A program made the translations under genes and the position numbers. Of a DNA stretch of 64,000 bases, positions 28,542-37,662 are shown one piece after another (the stretch's first letter is position 1; each line of letters starts with the position of its first letter). The notes beneath the pieces were generated by a model. It was not told the origin of the DNA. It ran no database searches and worked only from the letters and a program-made list of their open reading frames with translations. Origin of the DNA: JAOUJD01 sp963726405 (GTDB lineage Bacteria > Pseudomonadota > Gammaproteobacteria > Burkholderiales > Burkholderiaceae_F); NCBI GenBank assembly GCA_963726405.1, contig CAVSCF010000011.1, positions 372,001-436,000 on the forward strand, in the 5' to 3' direction.

Positions 28542-29606
28542 ATGAAACATCGGCGCATGAACGAGACAAGGGCGCGAGGCAATATCGCCATCATGGCTGC
28601 GGTCCTCCTCATTCCATTGATCGGGTTCGCGGCTCTCGCCATCGACTATGGGCGCCTTGTGGTGATCCACGCGGAGTTGCAGAACGCGGCTGATGCCGCC
28701 GCCCTGGTGGGTGCGTCGAAGTTGAACCCGACGCCGAGCGGCGGGGCCGACCCCATTTGGGCCCAGGCCGTGACCGCGGCCGAGACAGCTATCGGACTGA
28801 ATAAGGCAGAGCGCGTGTCGCTGACCGATGCGAGTGCAACGGCGGGCTACTGGGACATCACACAAACCACAAAGGGCCTGCAACCGAAAGACATCACACC
28901 CGGACCAAATGACAAGCCGGCGGTCCAGGTGACGACAGCACGCGCTGCCGGCTCGAACGGCGGCCCAGTTGCGCTCTTCCTGGCTCCGCTGATTGGCAGC
29001 ACCGTGTCGGACGTGAGCGTGGTGGCTACCGCGGTTCTTGCACCGTTTGGTGGTGCTCTCCCAGGGCAGATATTTCCCGTCGCAATCGGAAAGTGCCTCT
29101 TCGACAGATACTGGGATGCGGCGAAGAACGAGCCGAAATTGGCAACCAGCGCGACTCCGATTCCCGGCACCGACTATCCGCAGGTCGTTGGTCAGCCATA
29201 CGAATTCAGGATCCCTTCCGCCTATCACACGGAGGATCCGTGCACGTGGGGTCAGTGGACGTCATTTCTTGTAGACGCGAACGACGTGCCCTACATCCGC
29301 GACTTGATCACAAACGGGAACCCAACGCCCTTTGGCATCGGCGACAGCATCTGGATTCAGCCCGGTACAAAGACCGCGCTGTATGCAGCTGTGCCAGTCC
29401 CCGCGGACGTCTGCATTTCGGTCGTGATGGATCCGGACACCCATGAATATGAGCCCGTGGTTGCCTTCGCTGGATTCCATATCACCGCCTCGGAAGGCGC
29501 TAGCGACAAATACATCCAAGGCCGCTTCATCAAAGGCAAGACATGTGGTGGGTACGGCAGCGGGCCGAGCTACGGAGCCTACGCGCCGCCGCGACTATCG
29601 CAGTAG
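28542..29606 (+). CDS. tadG: TadG-like pilus-assembly protein
   Basis: 354 residues. The N-terminal TadE/G domain is clear: ARGNIAIMAAVLLIPLIGFA is a TM helix, followed by YGRLVVIHAELQNAADAAAL, the typical helix that pairs with the cell-envelope machinery. The large C-terminal part is Cys-containing (four Cys) and beta-rich and has no von Willebrand signature that I can see, so it is a short variant. It is the last gene of the locus. Composition is less GC-rich, like tadE. The ATG at 28542 is preferred to a GTG two codons earlier. Confidence 0.8.
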   Translation: MKHRRMNETRARGNIAIMAAVLLIPLIGFAALAIDYGRLVVIHAELQNAADAAALVGASKLNPTPSGGADPIWAQAVTAAETAIGLNKAERVSLTDASATAGYWDITQTTKGLQPKDITPGPNDKPAVQVTTARAAGSNGGPVALFLAPLIGSTVSDVSVVATAVLAPFGGALPGQIFPVAIGKCLFDRYWDAAKNEPKLATSATPIPGTDYPQVVGQPYEFRIPSAYHTEDPCTWGQWTSFLVDANDVPYIRDLITNGNPTPFGIGDSIWIQPGTKTALYAAVPVPADVCISVVMDPDTHEYEPVVAFAGFHITASEGASDKYIQGRFIKGKTCGGYGSGPSYGAYAPPRLSQ

Positions 29607-29671
29607 CGAGCGCTCGTAGCGATAAACATCGAGTGGCGGGGGATGCCCCTTCGACCACGGGAATGCAAAAA

Positions 29672-29697
29672 AAAGCCTGGTCCGAAGACCAGGCTTT
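29672..29697 (-). terminator. bidirectional intrinsic terminator with UUCG loop
   Basis: Perfect 11-bp stem (29672-29682 with 29687-29697). On the minus strand the loop is TTCG closed by C-G, an extra-stable tetraloop, followed by a run of T (complement of the A run at 29667-29674). It fits termination of leftward transcription from the phasin gene and probably also of the tad transcript. Confidence 0.8.
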
Positions 29698-29905
29698 CAA
29701 AAGCACCACCAAAAGAGGAGACAGAAGGGGCCCGGATTTGCATCCAGGCAAGTGGTGCCAAGGAGACAACCATTACAGGTGAGGCACTGCCATCACCTTA
29801 AGTCCATTCACATCACCGCTCGCCCGAATTCTGCGTGCCGTTGATGTCGAGAATCTGACAGCGGGCGGCTCTTTCGCCGGATGGCTCGAGAGCCGCTGGC
29901 GGGAA

Positions 29906-29925
29906 GAGGGGAGCGAACTCCCCTC
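29906..29925 (-). terminator. stem-loop just downstream of phasin stop
   Basis: Perfect 8-bp stem (29906-29913 with 29918-29925) around a TTCG loop on the minus strand, 11 bp after the phasin stop codon. It lacks a T run, so it may stabilise the 3' end of the mRNA rather than terminate on its own. Confidence 0.55.
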
Positions 29926-29936
29926 GCTGCCCGGTA

Positions 29937-30500
29937 TTACTTGCGCTTCGCAACCTTGACGGCTTCGCTGGCGCCGTTGGCGGCCTTCATCGTTGCCGAC
30001 GTGGCGGCAGCGACGTTCGACTCGGCCATCTCGACCGCTTGCTTGGTCGCTTTGGCGAACGTGTCATACGCGGTGTTGGCGGCGGCGACGGCGCTCTTGA
30101 ACGCGGTCACGGCAGGCTCGGAGCCGGCCGGGGCGTTCTTGGCGGCGAAGTCGATCAGCTGAGCAAGTTTCTTGTTGCTCTCGGCGATCTGGGCTTCGAC
30201 GATGCGCGACACTTCGGCGTTGGCGCCGTTGGCGATGCCGTACACGGTGCGCGAGTAGCTGACGGCCTTCTCGAGCGACGGCTGGGCATTGCCGGTCGAC
30301 AGCGCGAACATTTCCTGCGCGTCCTTGGCGCTCAGCAGGGCCTGGGTCTTCTCGACGGACTCTTCCAGCGTCGCTTTGGCGGCGGCGAGGTTCAGTTCCA
30401 TCAGGCGCTCGGTGGCGTCAAAGAAGGTCTGGCTCAGGGCGACAGCGGCGTCCATCTGGCCTTTTTGCAGTTCGGCGAATTGCGCGGGGGTGGTGAACAT
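29937..30500 (-). CDS. phaP: phasin family protein
   Basis: 187 residues, almost entirely helical and Ala-rich, opening with FTTPAQFAELQKGQMDAA, the standard start of betaproteobacterial PhaP. Phasins coat polyhydroxyalkanoate granules and control their size and number. The ATG at 30500 has AGGAGA upstream; earlier in-frame codons encode only an Arg/Lys-rich leader. A good sigma-70 promoter lies about 95 bp before the start and a terminator follows. It is monocistronic. No PHA synthase is in the window, which is common. Confidence 0.92.
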   Translation of the reverse strand: MFTTPAQFAELQKGQMDAAVALSQTFFDATERLMELNLAAAKATLEESVEKTQALLSAKDAQEMFALSTGNAQPSLEKAVSYSRTVYGIANGANAEVSRIVEAQIAESNKKLAQLIDFAAKNAPAGSEPAVTAFKSAVAAANTAYDTFAKATKQAVEMAESNVAAATSATMKAANGASEAVKVAKRK

Positions 30501-30816
30501 GATCAAGCTCTCCTGGGTTGTCCTGCTTCGTTTGCGTTCCCTCTTGCGAGGGGATCTGGATCGGGTGCGCTTGCTGCGCTGCACAAGAACGAATTGTATG
30601 GATTTGGACGGCCAAGTCAAGAACTTTTGGTGCGTCGCACCATAGGCAAGCCAGTGCTCTCCCCGATGCTTTTTTCCTTTTTCTTCAGAATCTTAGAAAG
30701 GGCGGAGCCAACGTTTTCGAAGGACCACTCTAGCCGAAATGCGGCATCGCCGCAGGGGGTCGGGCGAGCGATCCGGGCGGCCTACAATCCACGTTCGCCG
30801 ACGCCCGCGCCCGCCC
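30501..30816. other. divergent intergenic region, phasin and deacetylase-like genes
   Basis: Holds the phasin promoter (separate entry). AT-rich patches near 30650-30700 may carry the rightward promoter for the deacetylase-like gene, but I see no clear boxes. No gene. Confidence 0.5.
30595..30622 (-). promoter_or_regulatory. sigma-70 promoter of the phasin gene
   Basis: On the minus strand TTGACT (30622-30617), a 16-bp spacer and TACAAT (30600-30595) match the -35 and -10 consensus well. This predicts a 5' leader of about 85-90 nt. Confidence 0.65.
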
Positions 30817-31758
30817 TTGAAAGCCTTCTACAGCGATCATTTCGTGCTGCCGCTGCCGGAGAACCACCGGTTTCCGATGCAGAAGTACGGAAAGCTGCGA
30901 GCGCGCGTGCAGAGCGAATTGCCCAACGTTCGCCTGGCCGAGCCGCCGGCGGCCACCGACGGCCAACTGGCCCTCGCTCACGACGCCGATTACATCCAGC
31001 GCGTGGTCACCGGTTCGCTCGATGACGCCGAGGTGCGCGCGATCGGATTTCCGTGGAGCGAAGGGATGGTCGAGCGCTCCCGTCGCGCCTCGGGCGCCAC
31101 CATCGCGGCATGCCGTGCCGCGTTGCAGGAGGGCGTCGCCGCCAATCTCGCAGGCGGAACGCACCACGCGGCGCGCGCACGCGGCGCCGGCTACTGCGTC
31201 TTCAACGACACCGCGATCGCTGCGCGGGTGATGCAGGCGGACGCTGCCGTGTCGCGCCGGCGGTGGCGCGTGGCCGTGATCGATCTCGATGTGCACCAGG
31301 GCGATGGCACGGCGCAGATCCTTGCGGCGGACGACTCGGTGTTCACGCTGTCGATTCACGGCGAGAAGAACTTTCCGTTCCGCAAGCAGGCGAGCGACCT
31401 CGACATCGGATTGCCCGACGGCACGAGCGATGACGACTACCTCGAGCATCTGGACCGCGCCCTTGCCGAACTCGCCGGGCGTTTCGCGCCGCAACTCGTC
31501 ATCTATCTCGCCGGTGCCGACGCGCACGAGCACGATCGGCTCGGCAAACTCGCGCTGACGTTCGACGGCATGCGCGCGCGTGACGAACGGGTCTTCGCGT
31601 TTGCCTCGCGACTCGGTGTGCCGATCGCCGTCACGATGGCGGGCGGGTACGGACGGGATATCGACCTCACCGTCGAACTGCACTTGCAGACGATTCGCCT
31701 GGCGTACCGGGCGTGGATCGAGCGCAGCGAATCAGGTCAGGCGGTCGCGAGTGCCTGA
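30817..31758 (+). CDS. histone deacetylase family protein
   Basis: Zn-dependent deacetylase of the arginase/deacetylase fold, 313 residues. Visible family residues are GGTHHA (the catalytic His pair), GYCVFND, the metal site DLDVHQGDGT and the second-shell Asp in YLAGADAHEHD; GGYGRD closes the site. Bacterial members act on acetyl-lysine, acetylpolyamines or other small amides; the substrate is unknown. The start is a TTG that gives the usual opening KAFYSDHFVLPLP; upstream in-frame codons are Arg-rich and unlike the family. The stop overlaps the GTG start of the EamA gene. Confidence 0.85.
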   Translation: MKAFYSDHFVLPLPENHRFPMQKYGKLRARVQSELPNVRLAEPPAATDGQLALAHDADYIQRVVTGSLDDAEVRAIGFPWSEGMVERSRRASGATIAACRAALQEGVAANLAGGTHHAARARGAGYCVFNDTAIAARVMQADAAVSRRRWRVAVIDLDVHQGDGTAQILAADDSVFTLSIHGEKNFPFRKQASDLDIGLPDGTSDDDYLEHLDRALAELAGRFAPQLVIYLAGADAHEHDRLGKLALTFDGMRARDERVFAFASRLGVPIAVTMAGGYGRDIDLTVELHLQTIRLAYRAWIERSESGQAVASA

Positions 31759-32651
31759 CGCGCCGGTCTCCGGAGCGCGGCAGACCTGGCTCGCGGCCAT
31801 GCCCTTCGCGTTCGTGCTCCTCTGGAGCACGGGATTCATCGTCGCCAAGTACGCCGCGCCGCACGCCCCGCCACTCACCTTCCTGGTGTATCGATTCGCC
31901 GGTGCCATCGCCGTGCTGCTGCCCATCGTCCTGATCATGGGCGCGCCGTGGCCGCGGACACTGCGCGCATGGGCGGACGTCACTGTGGTCGGCGTGTTGC
32001 TCCAGGCGACCTATCTCGGCGGTGTGTGGGTTGCGATCGCGCTCGGCATGCCGGCGGGCGTGTCGGCGCTGCTGGTCGGAACACAGCCGCTCTTCACGGC
32101 GCTCTTCGCCTTCACGGTGGGCGAGCGCGCCACGCGACTGCAGTGGATCGGGCTGCTGGTCGGATTCGCGGGCATCGGCATGGTGCTGTCGGACCGCCTG
32201 ACGCTGGCCGGTGTCGGGCCGCTGGCGCTCACCGCCAACCTGGTTGCGCTGGCGGGGATCACGGTCGGCACGCTGTACCAGAAGAAGCATGGCGGCGCCG
32301 CGGACCTGCGCACCGGAAGCCTGATCCAGTTCGCCGCGTCCTTCATCGTGATGCTGCCGGTCGCATGGGCGGTCGAATCCGCGCACGTGGACTACACGCC
32401 CGAGTTCTGGGGCGCGCTCGCGTGGTCCGTGCTGGCGCTGTCGCTCGTAGCGATCACCCTGCTGCTCGTTATGATTCGCCGCGGGAGGGCCACCGAAGTC
32501 GCGAGCCTGATGTACCTGACGCCGCCCACCACCGCGGTGTTCGCCTGGCTCATCTTCGGCGAGCGGCTCGGGGCACTCGCGTGGACGGGCGTGGTCGTGA
32601 CGATGGCCGGCGTGGCGCTGGTCCTGAAGAGCCGGAAGAAAGAACGCATAG
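31751..32651 (+). CDS. EamA/DMT family transporter (stop codon displaced)
   Basis: About 300 residues with ten hydrophobic helices in two EamA repeats, first FAFVLLWSTGFIVAKYAAP, second ending AWLIFGERLGALAWTGVVV. Such proteins export metabolites or amino acids; the substrate is unknown. The GTG start overlaps the preceding stop by 8 bp. The family sequence ends at KSRKKER, yet in this frame there is no stop until 33808, because the frame stays open through the thioesterase and joins the nitroreductase. A TAG at 32649-32651 lies one base out of frame, so I place the end there and suspect an extra base in AAGAAAGAACG. Confidence 0.8.
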
Positions 32652-32654
32652 ACG

Positions 32655-33095
32655 ATGAGCACCGAACGTCCAGTTCCCGACCGCCGCGAAAGCTACCGGC
32701 ACTTCCATCGCATCACCACCCGCTGGATGGACAACGATGCGTACGGCCACGTGAACAATGTCGTCTACTACAGCTGGTTCGATACCGTGGTGAACGAGTA
32801 CCTGGTCCGGCAGGGTGTGCTCGACATCGCGGGCGGCGCCGTCATCGGCCTCGTCGTCGAGACCCAGTGCCGGTACTTCAGCGAGCTCGCGTTCCCGCAG
32901 CCGGTCGACCTCGGGCTGCGCATCGGTCGCCTCGGCAATTCCAGCGTGCGCTACGAGATCGGGGTGTTCGCCGAAGGCGAACCGGGCGCCAGTGCCCAGG
33001 GCCACTTCATCCACGTGTATGTCGACCGCGCCTCGCGACGGCCGACCTCGCTCCCCGCACCGCTGCGCGCCGCCCTCGAGAAAATCCAGGCATGA
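32655..33095 (+). CDS. acyl-CoA thioesterase, hotdog fold
   Basis: 146 residues with the 4-hydroxybenzoyl-CoA-thioesterase-type pattern: ITTRWMDNDAYGHVNNVVYY carries the catalytic Asp region, followed by VVETQCRYFSEL. It hydrolyses acyl-CoA; the natural substrate is unknown. The ATGA overlap at its end couples it to the nitroreductase gene. Confidence 0.88.
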   Translation: MSTERPVPDRRESYRHFHRITTRWMDNDAYGHVNNVVYYSWFDTVVNEYLVRQGVLDIAGGAVIGLVVETQCRYFSELAFPQPVDLGLRIGRLGNSSVRYEIGVFAEGEPGASAQGHFIHVYVDRASRRPTSLPAPLRAALEKIQA

Positions 33096-33808
33096 ATACG
33101 AACGCCAGGAGTCGTGAGCCGATCGGGCCGCACGAAGTGGTGGACCACGCGATCCGCACGCGCCGGGCCATACGCGCGTTCCTGCCCACACCCGTGGCCC
33201 GCGCGACGATCGAGGAGATCCTCGACGTCGCCTCGCGCGCGCCGTCCGGCACCAACACCCAGCCATGGAAAGTCACGGTGCTGATGGGCGCGGCGCGCCA
33301 GCGCCTGAGCGACGCGGTCCGTGCCGCGTACGACGATCCCGAGCAGCGCAAGCAGCACAGCGAGGAGTACGCCTACTACCCGGTCAAGTGGGTCGACCCG
33401 TACCTGGCGCGCCGCCGCAAGATCGGCTGGGACCTGTACGGACTGCTCGGCATCGGGCGCGAGGACAAGGCGCGGATGCACGAGCAGCTCGGCCGCAACT
33501 ACGCGTTCTTCGACGCACCGGTGGGGATGATCTTCACGATCGACCGCATCCTGGAGCAGGGCAGCTGGCTCGACTACGGCATGTTCCTCGAGAACGTCAT
33601 GATCGCCGCACGGGCGCGCGGGCTCGACACCTGCCCGCACGCGGCGTTCACGCAGTTCCATCGGGTCATCAAGGACGTGATCGGAATCCCGGACGAACAG
33701 ATGGTCGTCTGCGGCATGTCTCTGGGCTACGCCGACATGAGCAAGGTCGAGAACGCGCTCGTGACCGAGCGCGAGCCGGTCAGCGGCTTCGCGCGTTTCT
33801 TCGAATAG
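33092..33808 (+). CDS. nitroreductase family FMN-dependent oxidoreductase
   Basis: 238 residues. FMN-binding positions are visible in TRRAIRAFLPTPV, RAPSGTNTQPW and a C-terminal CGMSLGYAD. The family reduces nitroaromatics, quinones or flavins with NAD(P)H, and some members act on other substrates. Start ATG overlaps the thioesterase stop (ATGA). It shares its frame with the EamA gene upstream; that is chance or an indel, not a fusion, because the thioesterase lies between them in another frame. Confidence 0.88.
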   Translation: MNTNARSREPIGPHEVVDHAIRTRRAIRAFLPTPVARATIEEILDVASRAPSGTNTQPWKVTVLMGAARQRLSDAVRAAYDDPEQRKQHSEEYAYYPVKWVDPYLARRRKIGWDLYGLLGIGREDKARMHEQLGRNYAFFDAPVGMIFTIDRILEQGSWLDYGMFLENVMIAARARGLDTCPHAAFTQFHRVIKDVIGIPDEQMVVCGMSLGYADMSKVENALVTEREPVSGFARFFE

Positions 33809-33830
33809 CAGTTCATCGGACAGGAAGGCC

Positions 33831-34907
33831 ATGGCACAACGCATCGCCGTGATCCCGGGCGACGGGATCGGCAAGGAAGTCGTTCCGGAGGGTCTGCGGG
33901 TCCTGGACGCCGCGGCCCGGAAGTTCGGGTTCGAACTGAACTTCGAGCACCACGATTTCGCGAGCTGCGACTACTACGCGCGGCACGGCACGATGATGCC
34001 GGTCGACTGGAAGGACCGCCTGCTCGGTGTGGACGCCATCTTCTACGGCGCGGTGGGCTGGCCGGCGACGGTGCCGGACCACGTGTCGCTGTGGGGTTCG
34101 CTGCTGAAGTTCCGCCGCGAATTCGACCAGTACGTGAACATGCGGCCGTGCAAGCTGATGCCGGGCATCGCGTCGCCGCTCGCCAACCGCAAGCCCGGCG
34201 ACATCGACTTCGTCGTCGTGCGCGAGAACACCGAGGGCGAGTACTCGTCCGTGGGCGGCAAGATGTACGAAGGGACGCCGCGCGAGATCGTGATCCAGGA
34301 AACCGTGATGAGCCGCCATGGCATCGACCGGGTGCAGAAGTTCGCCTTCGAACTCGCGCGGTCGCGGCCGAAGAAGCACCTGACGTCAGCGACGAAGAGC
34401 AACGGCATCTCGATCACCATGCCGTACTGGGACGACCGCTTCGAGGCCAACGCCAAGGGCTACCCGGACGTGCGCATCGACAAGTTCCACATCGACATCC
34501 TCACCGCGCACTTCGTGCAGCACCCGGACTGGTTCGACGTCGTCGTTGCCTCCAACCTGTTCGGCGACATCCTGTCGGACCTCGGGCCGGCATGCACGGG
34601 CACGATCGCCATCGCCCCGTCGGCGAATCTCAACCCGGAGCGCACCTTCCCGTCGCTGTTCGAGCCGGTGCACGGCAGCGCGCCGGACATCGCGGGCAAG
34701 GGCGTCGCCAACCCGATCGGCCAGATCTGGAGCGCGTCGCTGATGCTCGACTGGCTCGGGCAGCGCGATGCGGCGGCCGCGGTGATGCGGGCGATCGAAA
34801 GCGTGCTCGAGGCCGGCCCGAAGAATGCGCCGCTGACGCGGGACATCGGCGGCACGGCGAAGACGGTCGACCTCGGCAAGGCCATCGCGGAGGCGGTGGC
34901 CGGCTGA
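33831..34907 (+). CDS. ttuC: tartrate dehydrogenase / D-malate dehydrogenase (decarboxylating)
   Basis: 358 residues of the isocitrate/isopropylmalate dehydrogenase superfamily. The opening IAVIPGDGIGKEVVPEG and the segments YGAVGWPATVPDHVSLWG and RENTEGEYSS are typical of TtuC/DmlA rather than LeuB. NLFGDILSDLGP is the metal and substrate site, and FEPVHGSAPDIAGKG the cofactor site. It oxidises tartrate or D-malate with NAD+. It is the last gene of the rightward run starting at the deacetylase-like gene; intact. Confidence 0.85.
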   Translation: MAQRIAVIPGDGIGKEVVPEGLRVLDAAARKFGFELNFEHHDFASCDYYARHGTMMPVDWKDRLLGVDAIFYGAVGWPATVPDHVSLWGSLLKFRREFDQYVNMRPCKLMPGIASPLANRKPGDIDFVVVRENTEGEYSSVGGKMYEGTPREIVIQETVMSRHGIDRVQKFAFELARSRPKKHLTSATKSNGISITMPYWDDRFEANAKGYPDVRIDKFHIDILTAHFVQHPDWFDVVVASNLFGDILSDLGPACTGTIAIAPSANLNPERTFPSLFEPVHGSAPDIAGKGVANPIGQIWSASLMLDWLGQRDAAAAVMRAIESVLEAGPKNAPLTRDIGGTAKTVDLGKAIAEAVAG

Positions 34908-35036
34908 CGTGCGGTTGCCGCCAGACCCGGCGGCCGCGCTCAGTGAGGACCGTCACGCGCGACGCTGTCCCGGCGGAGGGCCGAGCGGGTCCGCCGGTAT
35001 CGTCCGCCCTCCTCATCGAAACCTGGATTGAATTTC

Positions 35037-35528
35037 ATGCAGCATCTCGCCCGACTCTCCGCGCTTCTGTGCGTCGCCCTCGGCCTTGCCGCGCCGTCCG
35101 CGCAGGCGCAGGCGGGCGACGTTCCACCCGTCGAGGCGGCGGCTCTGCTGAAGTGGCTCCAGGCCGGCGCGTACAGGGCGTGGCCGAAGGAATCAGCGCC
35201 GCACCGCTCGATGGGATCGCACCAGACGCTGGTGCTGACGCACATCAGTCCTGCACTCGACAAATCGCTCGGAGCCAAGGCGGCCGCGCATCCGAAGGGC
35301 GCAGCGGCGGTGAAGGAACTGCTCGATGCCGCCGGCAAGTTGTCCGGCTGGGCGGTGTCGGTGAAGACCTCCGCGGACAGCGATGGCGGCAAGGGCTGGT
35401 ACTGGTTCGAGATCCTCGGCACCGCAGCGGGAAGTCCGACGGTGGCGAGCGGGCAGGGAGTTCCGCTGTGCGTCGGTTGCCACACGCGCGGGCGGGACGC
35501 TGTCCTGACCGAGCACCCGCTCGACTAG
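35037..35528 (+). CDS. periplasmic cytochrome c-like protein with one CxxCH
   Basis: 163 residues with a signal peptide ending at AQAQA. A single heme-binding motif CVGCH lies near the C-terminus (about residue 147). The middle is not like classical class I cytochromes; it resembles small cytochrome P460-like or hypothetical heme proteins. The ATG at 35037 is preferred to an upstream TTG. It stands alone, convergent with the CDGSH gene, 45 bp between the stops. Confidence 0.7.
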   Translation: MQHLARLSALLCVALGLAAPSAQAQAGDVPPVEAAALLKWLQAGAYRAWPKESAPHRSMGSHQTLVLTHISPALDKSLGAKAAAHPKGAAAVKELLDAAGKLSGWAVSVKTSADSDGGKGWYWFEILGTAAGSPTVASGQGVPLCVGCHTRGRDAVLTEHPLD

Positions 35529-35573
35529 CCTTGTTGGGCATGCTCCCGCCACTATGGCGGCGGACTGCAATGT

Positions 35574-37563
35574 CTAACTGTCCTCGCTGCAAAAGCCCAC
35601 GCGCACATGCGAGCCGTCGCAGAACGGCTTCGTCTCTGACGCTCCACACCGGCACAGCCGCGCCGATTGGGTACGAAAAACCGTACGTCCCGTCCCGCTG
35701 CAGATCTCGACACTGCCGCTGAGTTGCAGCGGGCCGTTTGGAAGCGGCGCAATGGCCAGCGTCCCGCCGCGCTCGACGAGCGGCTCGCAAGGTCGCGTGG
35801 CCGGCTCGCCGGTCGCCGTGAAACCGGCCGCGGTGTGGCTGCCGTCGCAGTACGGCTTTCGCTTCGACCGACCGCAGCGACAGAGGGTGGCCCGGAACTC
35901 CGCGCCGGTGGGGAGTTCGAGGGCGGCGTGCACGGCATACGGCCCGTTTTCGCGCACGCGGATCACATTGACGGCCGGCGCGCTCTCGCCGGGCCCTCCG
36001 TCGTGGCGCTCGTAGGCGATGGCCCCCGAGGGGCAGTTGCGGGCTACGTGCACGCAGTGTTCGACGGTCGTCGCTTCCGGGTGAATCCATGCCCCGGGCG
36101 TGTTGGCGAGAAAGACCGCAGGCGCCTCCAGCACGCAATGGCGCGAGTGGATGCAGCGGCGACCGTCAAAGCGCAGCGTGATCGCGTCCGTGCTTGCCAC
36201 GTCGATTCCGGCGTCGCCCGGGATCGCGTGGGGAATTTCGCCCGAGGCAGGGGCGGTATCGGCCGCGGCGTTTGCGTCAACAGATGCAATGCGGTCGACG
36301 GCCTCGCCGATCCGGGTCTCGAAGCGCGCGTGCAGGTCTTCATAACGGCGCGCGAGAGCGTCGAGGTCGTCAGCGACATCCGATAGCGGAACGGCACCTC
36401 CAAGCTTGCGGGCCGCGATCGCGAGTTCGGCGCACCGTTCCCCGAGGATGCGCGCGGCGCACTGCTGCACCAGCTGTCCGGACGAGCCGGGCAGTTCGAA
36501 GTTCGGCGCCGCGGTGGCCGCAGAACCGGACGGGTCGGCCGGCAGCCGTGTCGCGACGTCCGCAACGCGGCTCATCGCCGCCATCAGTGTCGTTGTCGTC
36601 GTGGCGAGTGCGCTTCGCAGTTGTGCCGGCAGGGGAGCCGGGGCGAACACCTGCGAAAGCGCGCGGACCATGAGCGCGTAGACGGAATTGGCGAGATCGA
36701 CCACCCGGGAGGCGAGCGGATCGACGATGCGAGTGCGGTCGTGCGCAATGCCGAAATCGCCGAGCATCGGATTGCGGATGACCGCCCGGGCCGGCTCGAA
36801 ATCGGGGCGCGCTGCGCGCAGTTCTCCCAGCTCCTCGCGGATCGCGCTGAAGCGCGCGAAGTGGGAGTCGGCGCGGTGCGCCGGTGCGCCTTCGCCCTGG
36901 GCCACGATCTCGTTCGACGGCGCGCCGTGCCGAAGCGAGGTCCGTGATCCTGAACAGACCCGGGAGACCGAACTCCTCGGTGCTGACCTGCGCCTGGCCG
37001 TGGCCGACGAAGACGCGATCCTCGCCGAGCTGCTCGGTGAGGCGCGCCAGCCCGTGCAGGATCCCGTGGTACAGGTGTCCCTGGCTTGCATAGTCCTGCG
37101 GAGATGGCGCGAGCATGTCCGGGCGCGCGATGCGGCGATAGTGATTCGCATGGACGAACCCGGCGCCGTCCTCGATGGTCGCCGTTTCTGGCCGTTCGAT
37201 GAACATGAAGTGATCGAGCGCCGCTTCGCCGAAGGGCATCAACGCCATCACGACATCGGCGGGAAAGTGACCGGGGCGCACGGGGAAGGATGGCCGCCAC
37301 AAGTGCGGCGCCGCTCCGATGGCGGCGAGCAGGTTGTTGACGAGCGACAGGTGCAGCATCTCCTCGAGCGCGACTTGCGCCAGGGAGCGGCGCCACCGTC
37401 CGATGGCTGCCAGTTCGACGGGCGTCACACCTTCGGTTGCGTCACGCTTCAGGGACCACTGCGCGTAGAGGTAGGAACACATCACCGTGTGCTCGAACTC
37501 GGCCGCCTCGCACAACAGGTAGATGAGCTCTTCCCGATCCTGGACGACGATCTCTTCGGACAT
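35574..37563 (-). CDS. ferritin-like / Fer4-like / double CDGSH fusion protein (frame broken near 36940)
   Basis: About 662 residues after removing one base near 36940, where the frame passes from ITDLASAR to HGAPSNEIVAQ. N-terminal ferritin-like helices of the VioB (iminophenyl-pyruvate dimer synthase) type (EEIVVQDREELIYLLCEAAE, EFEHTVMCSYLYAQW, LEEMLHLSLVNNLLAAIGA), with the Glu/His pattern of a diiron or metal site. A long helical middle part follows, then a divergent single-cluster ferredoxin domain (RRCIHSRHCVL, NCPSGAI) and two CDGSH motifs, CRCGRSKRKPYCDGSH and CRCGASETKPFCDGSH, each a 2Fe-2S site with Cys3-His1. It may be a redox or iron-handling protein. The start ATG at 37563 gives MSEEIVVQD. 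Function unknown. Confidence 0.75.
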
Positions 37564-37662
37564 GGGCAAGGAAGGCAGACAGAGCCAGCGCAAACGAGGA
37601 AGCAAGAGGGTGCGCCCGCGGACGGGCGTTGGCAAGCCAGGCGGCGGCCCAGGTCGCTGGTA

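Larger units (their letters stand above)
29607..29936. other. intergenic region between tadG and phasin gene (convergent)
   Basis: No gene seen. It holds two hairpins (listed separately) that face the phasin transcript; the first can also stop tad transcription. Otherwise unremarkable and moderately AT-richer than the rest. Confidence 0.6.
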
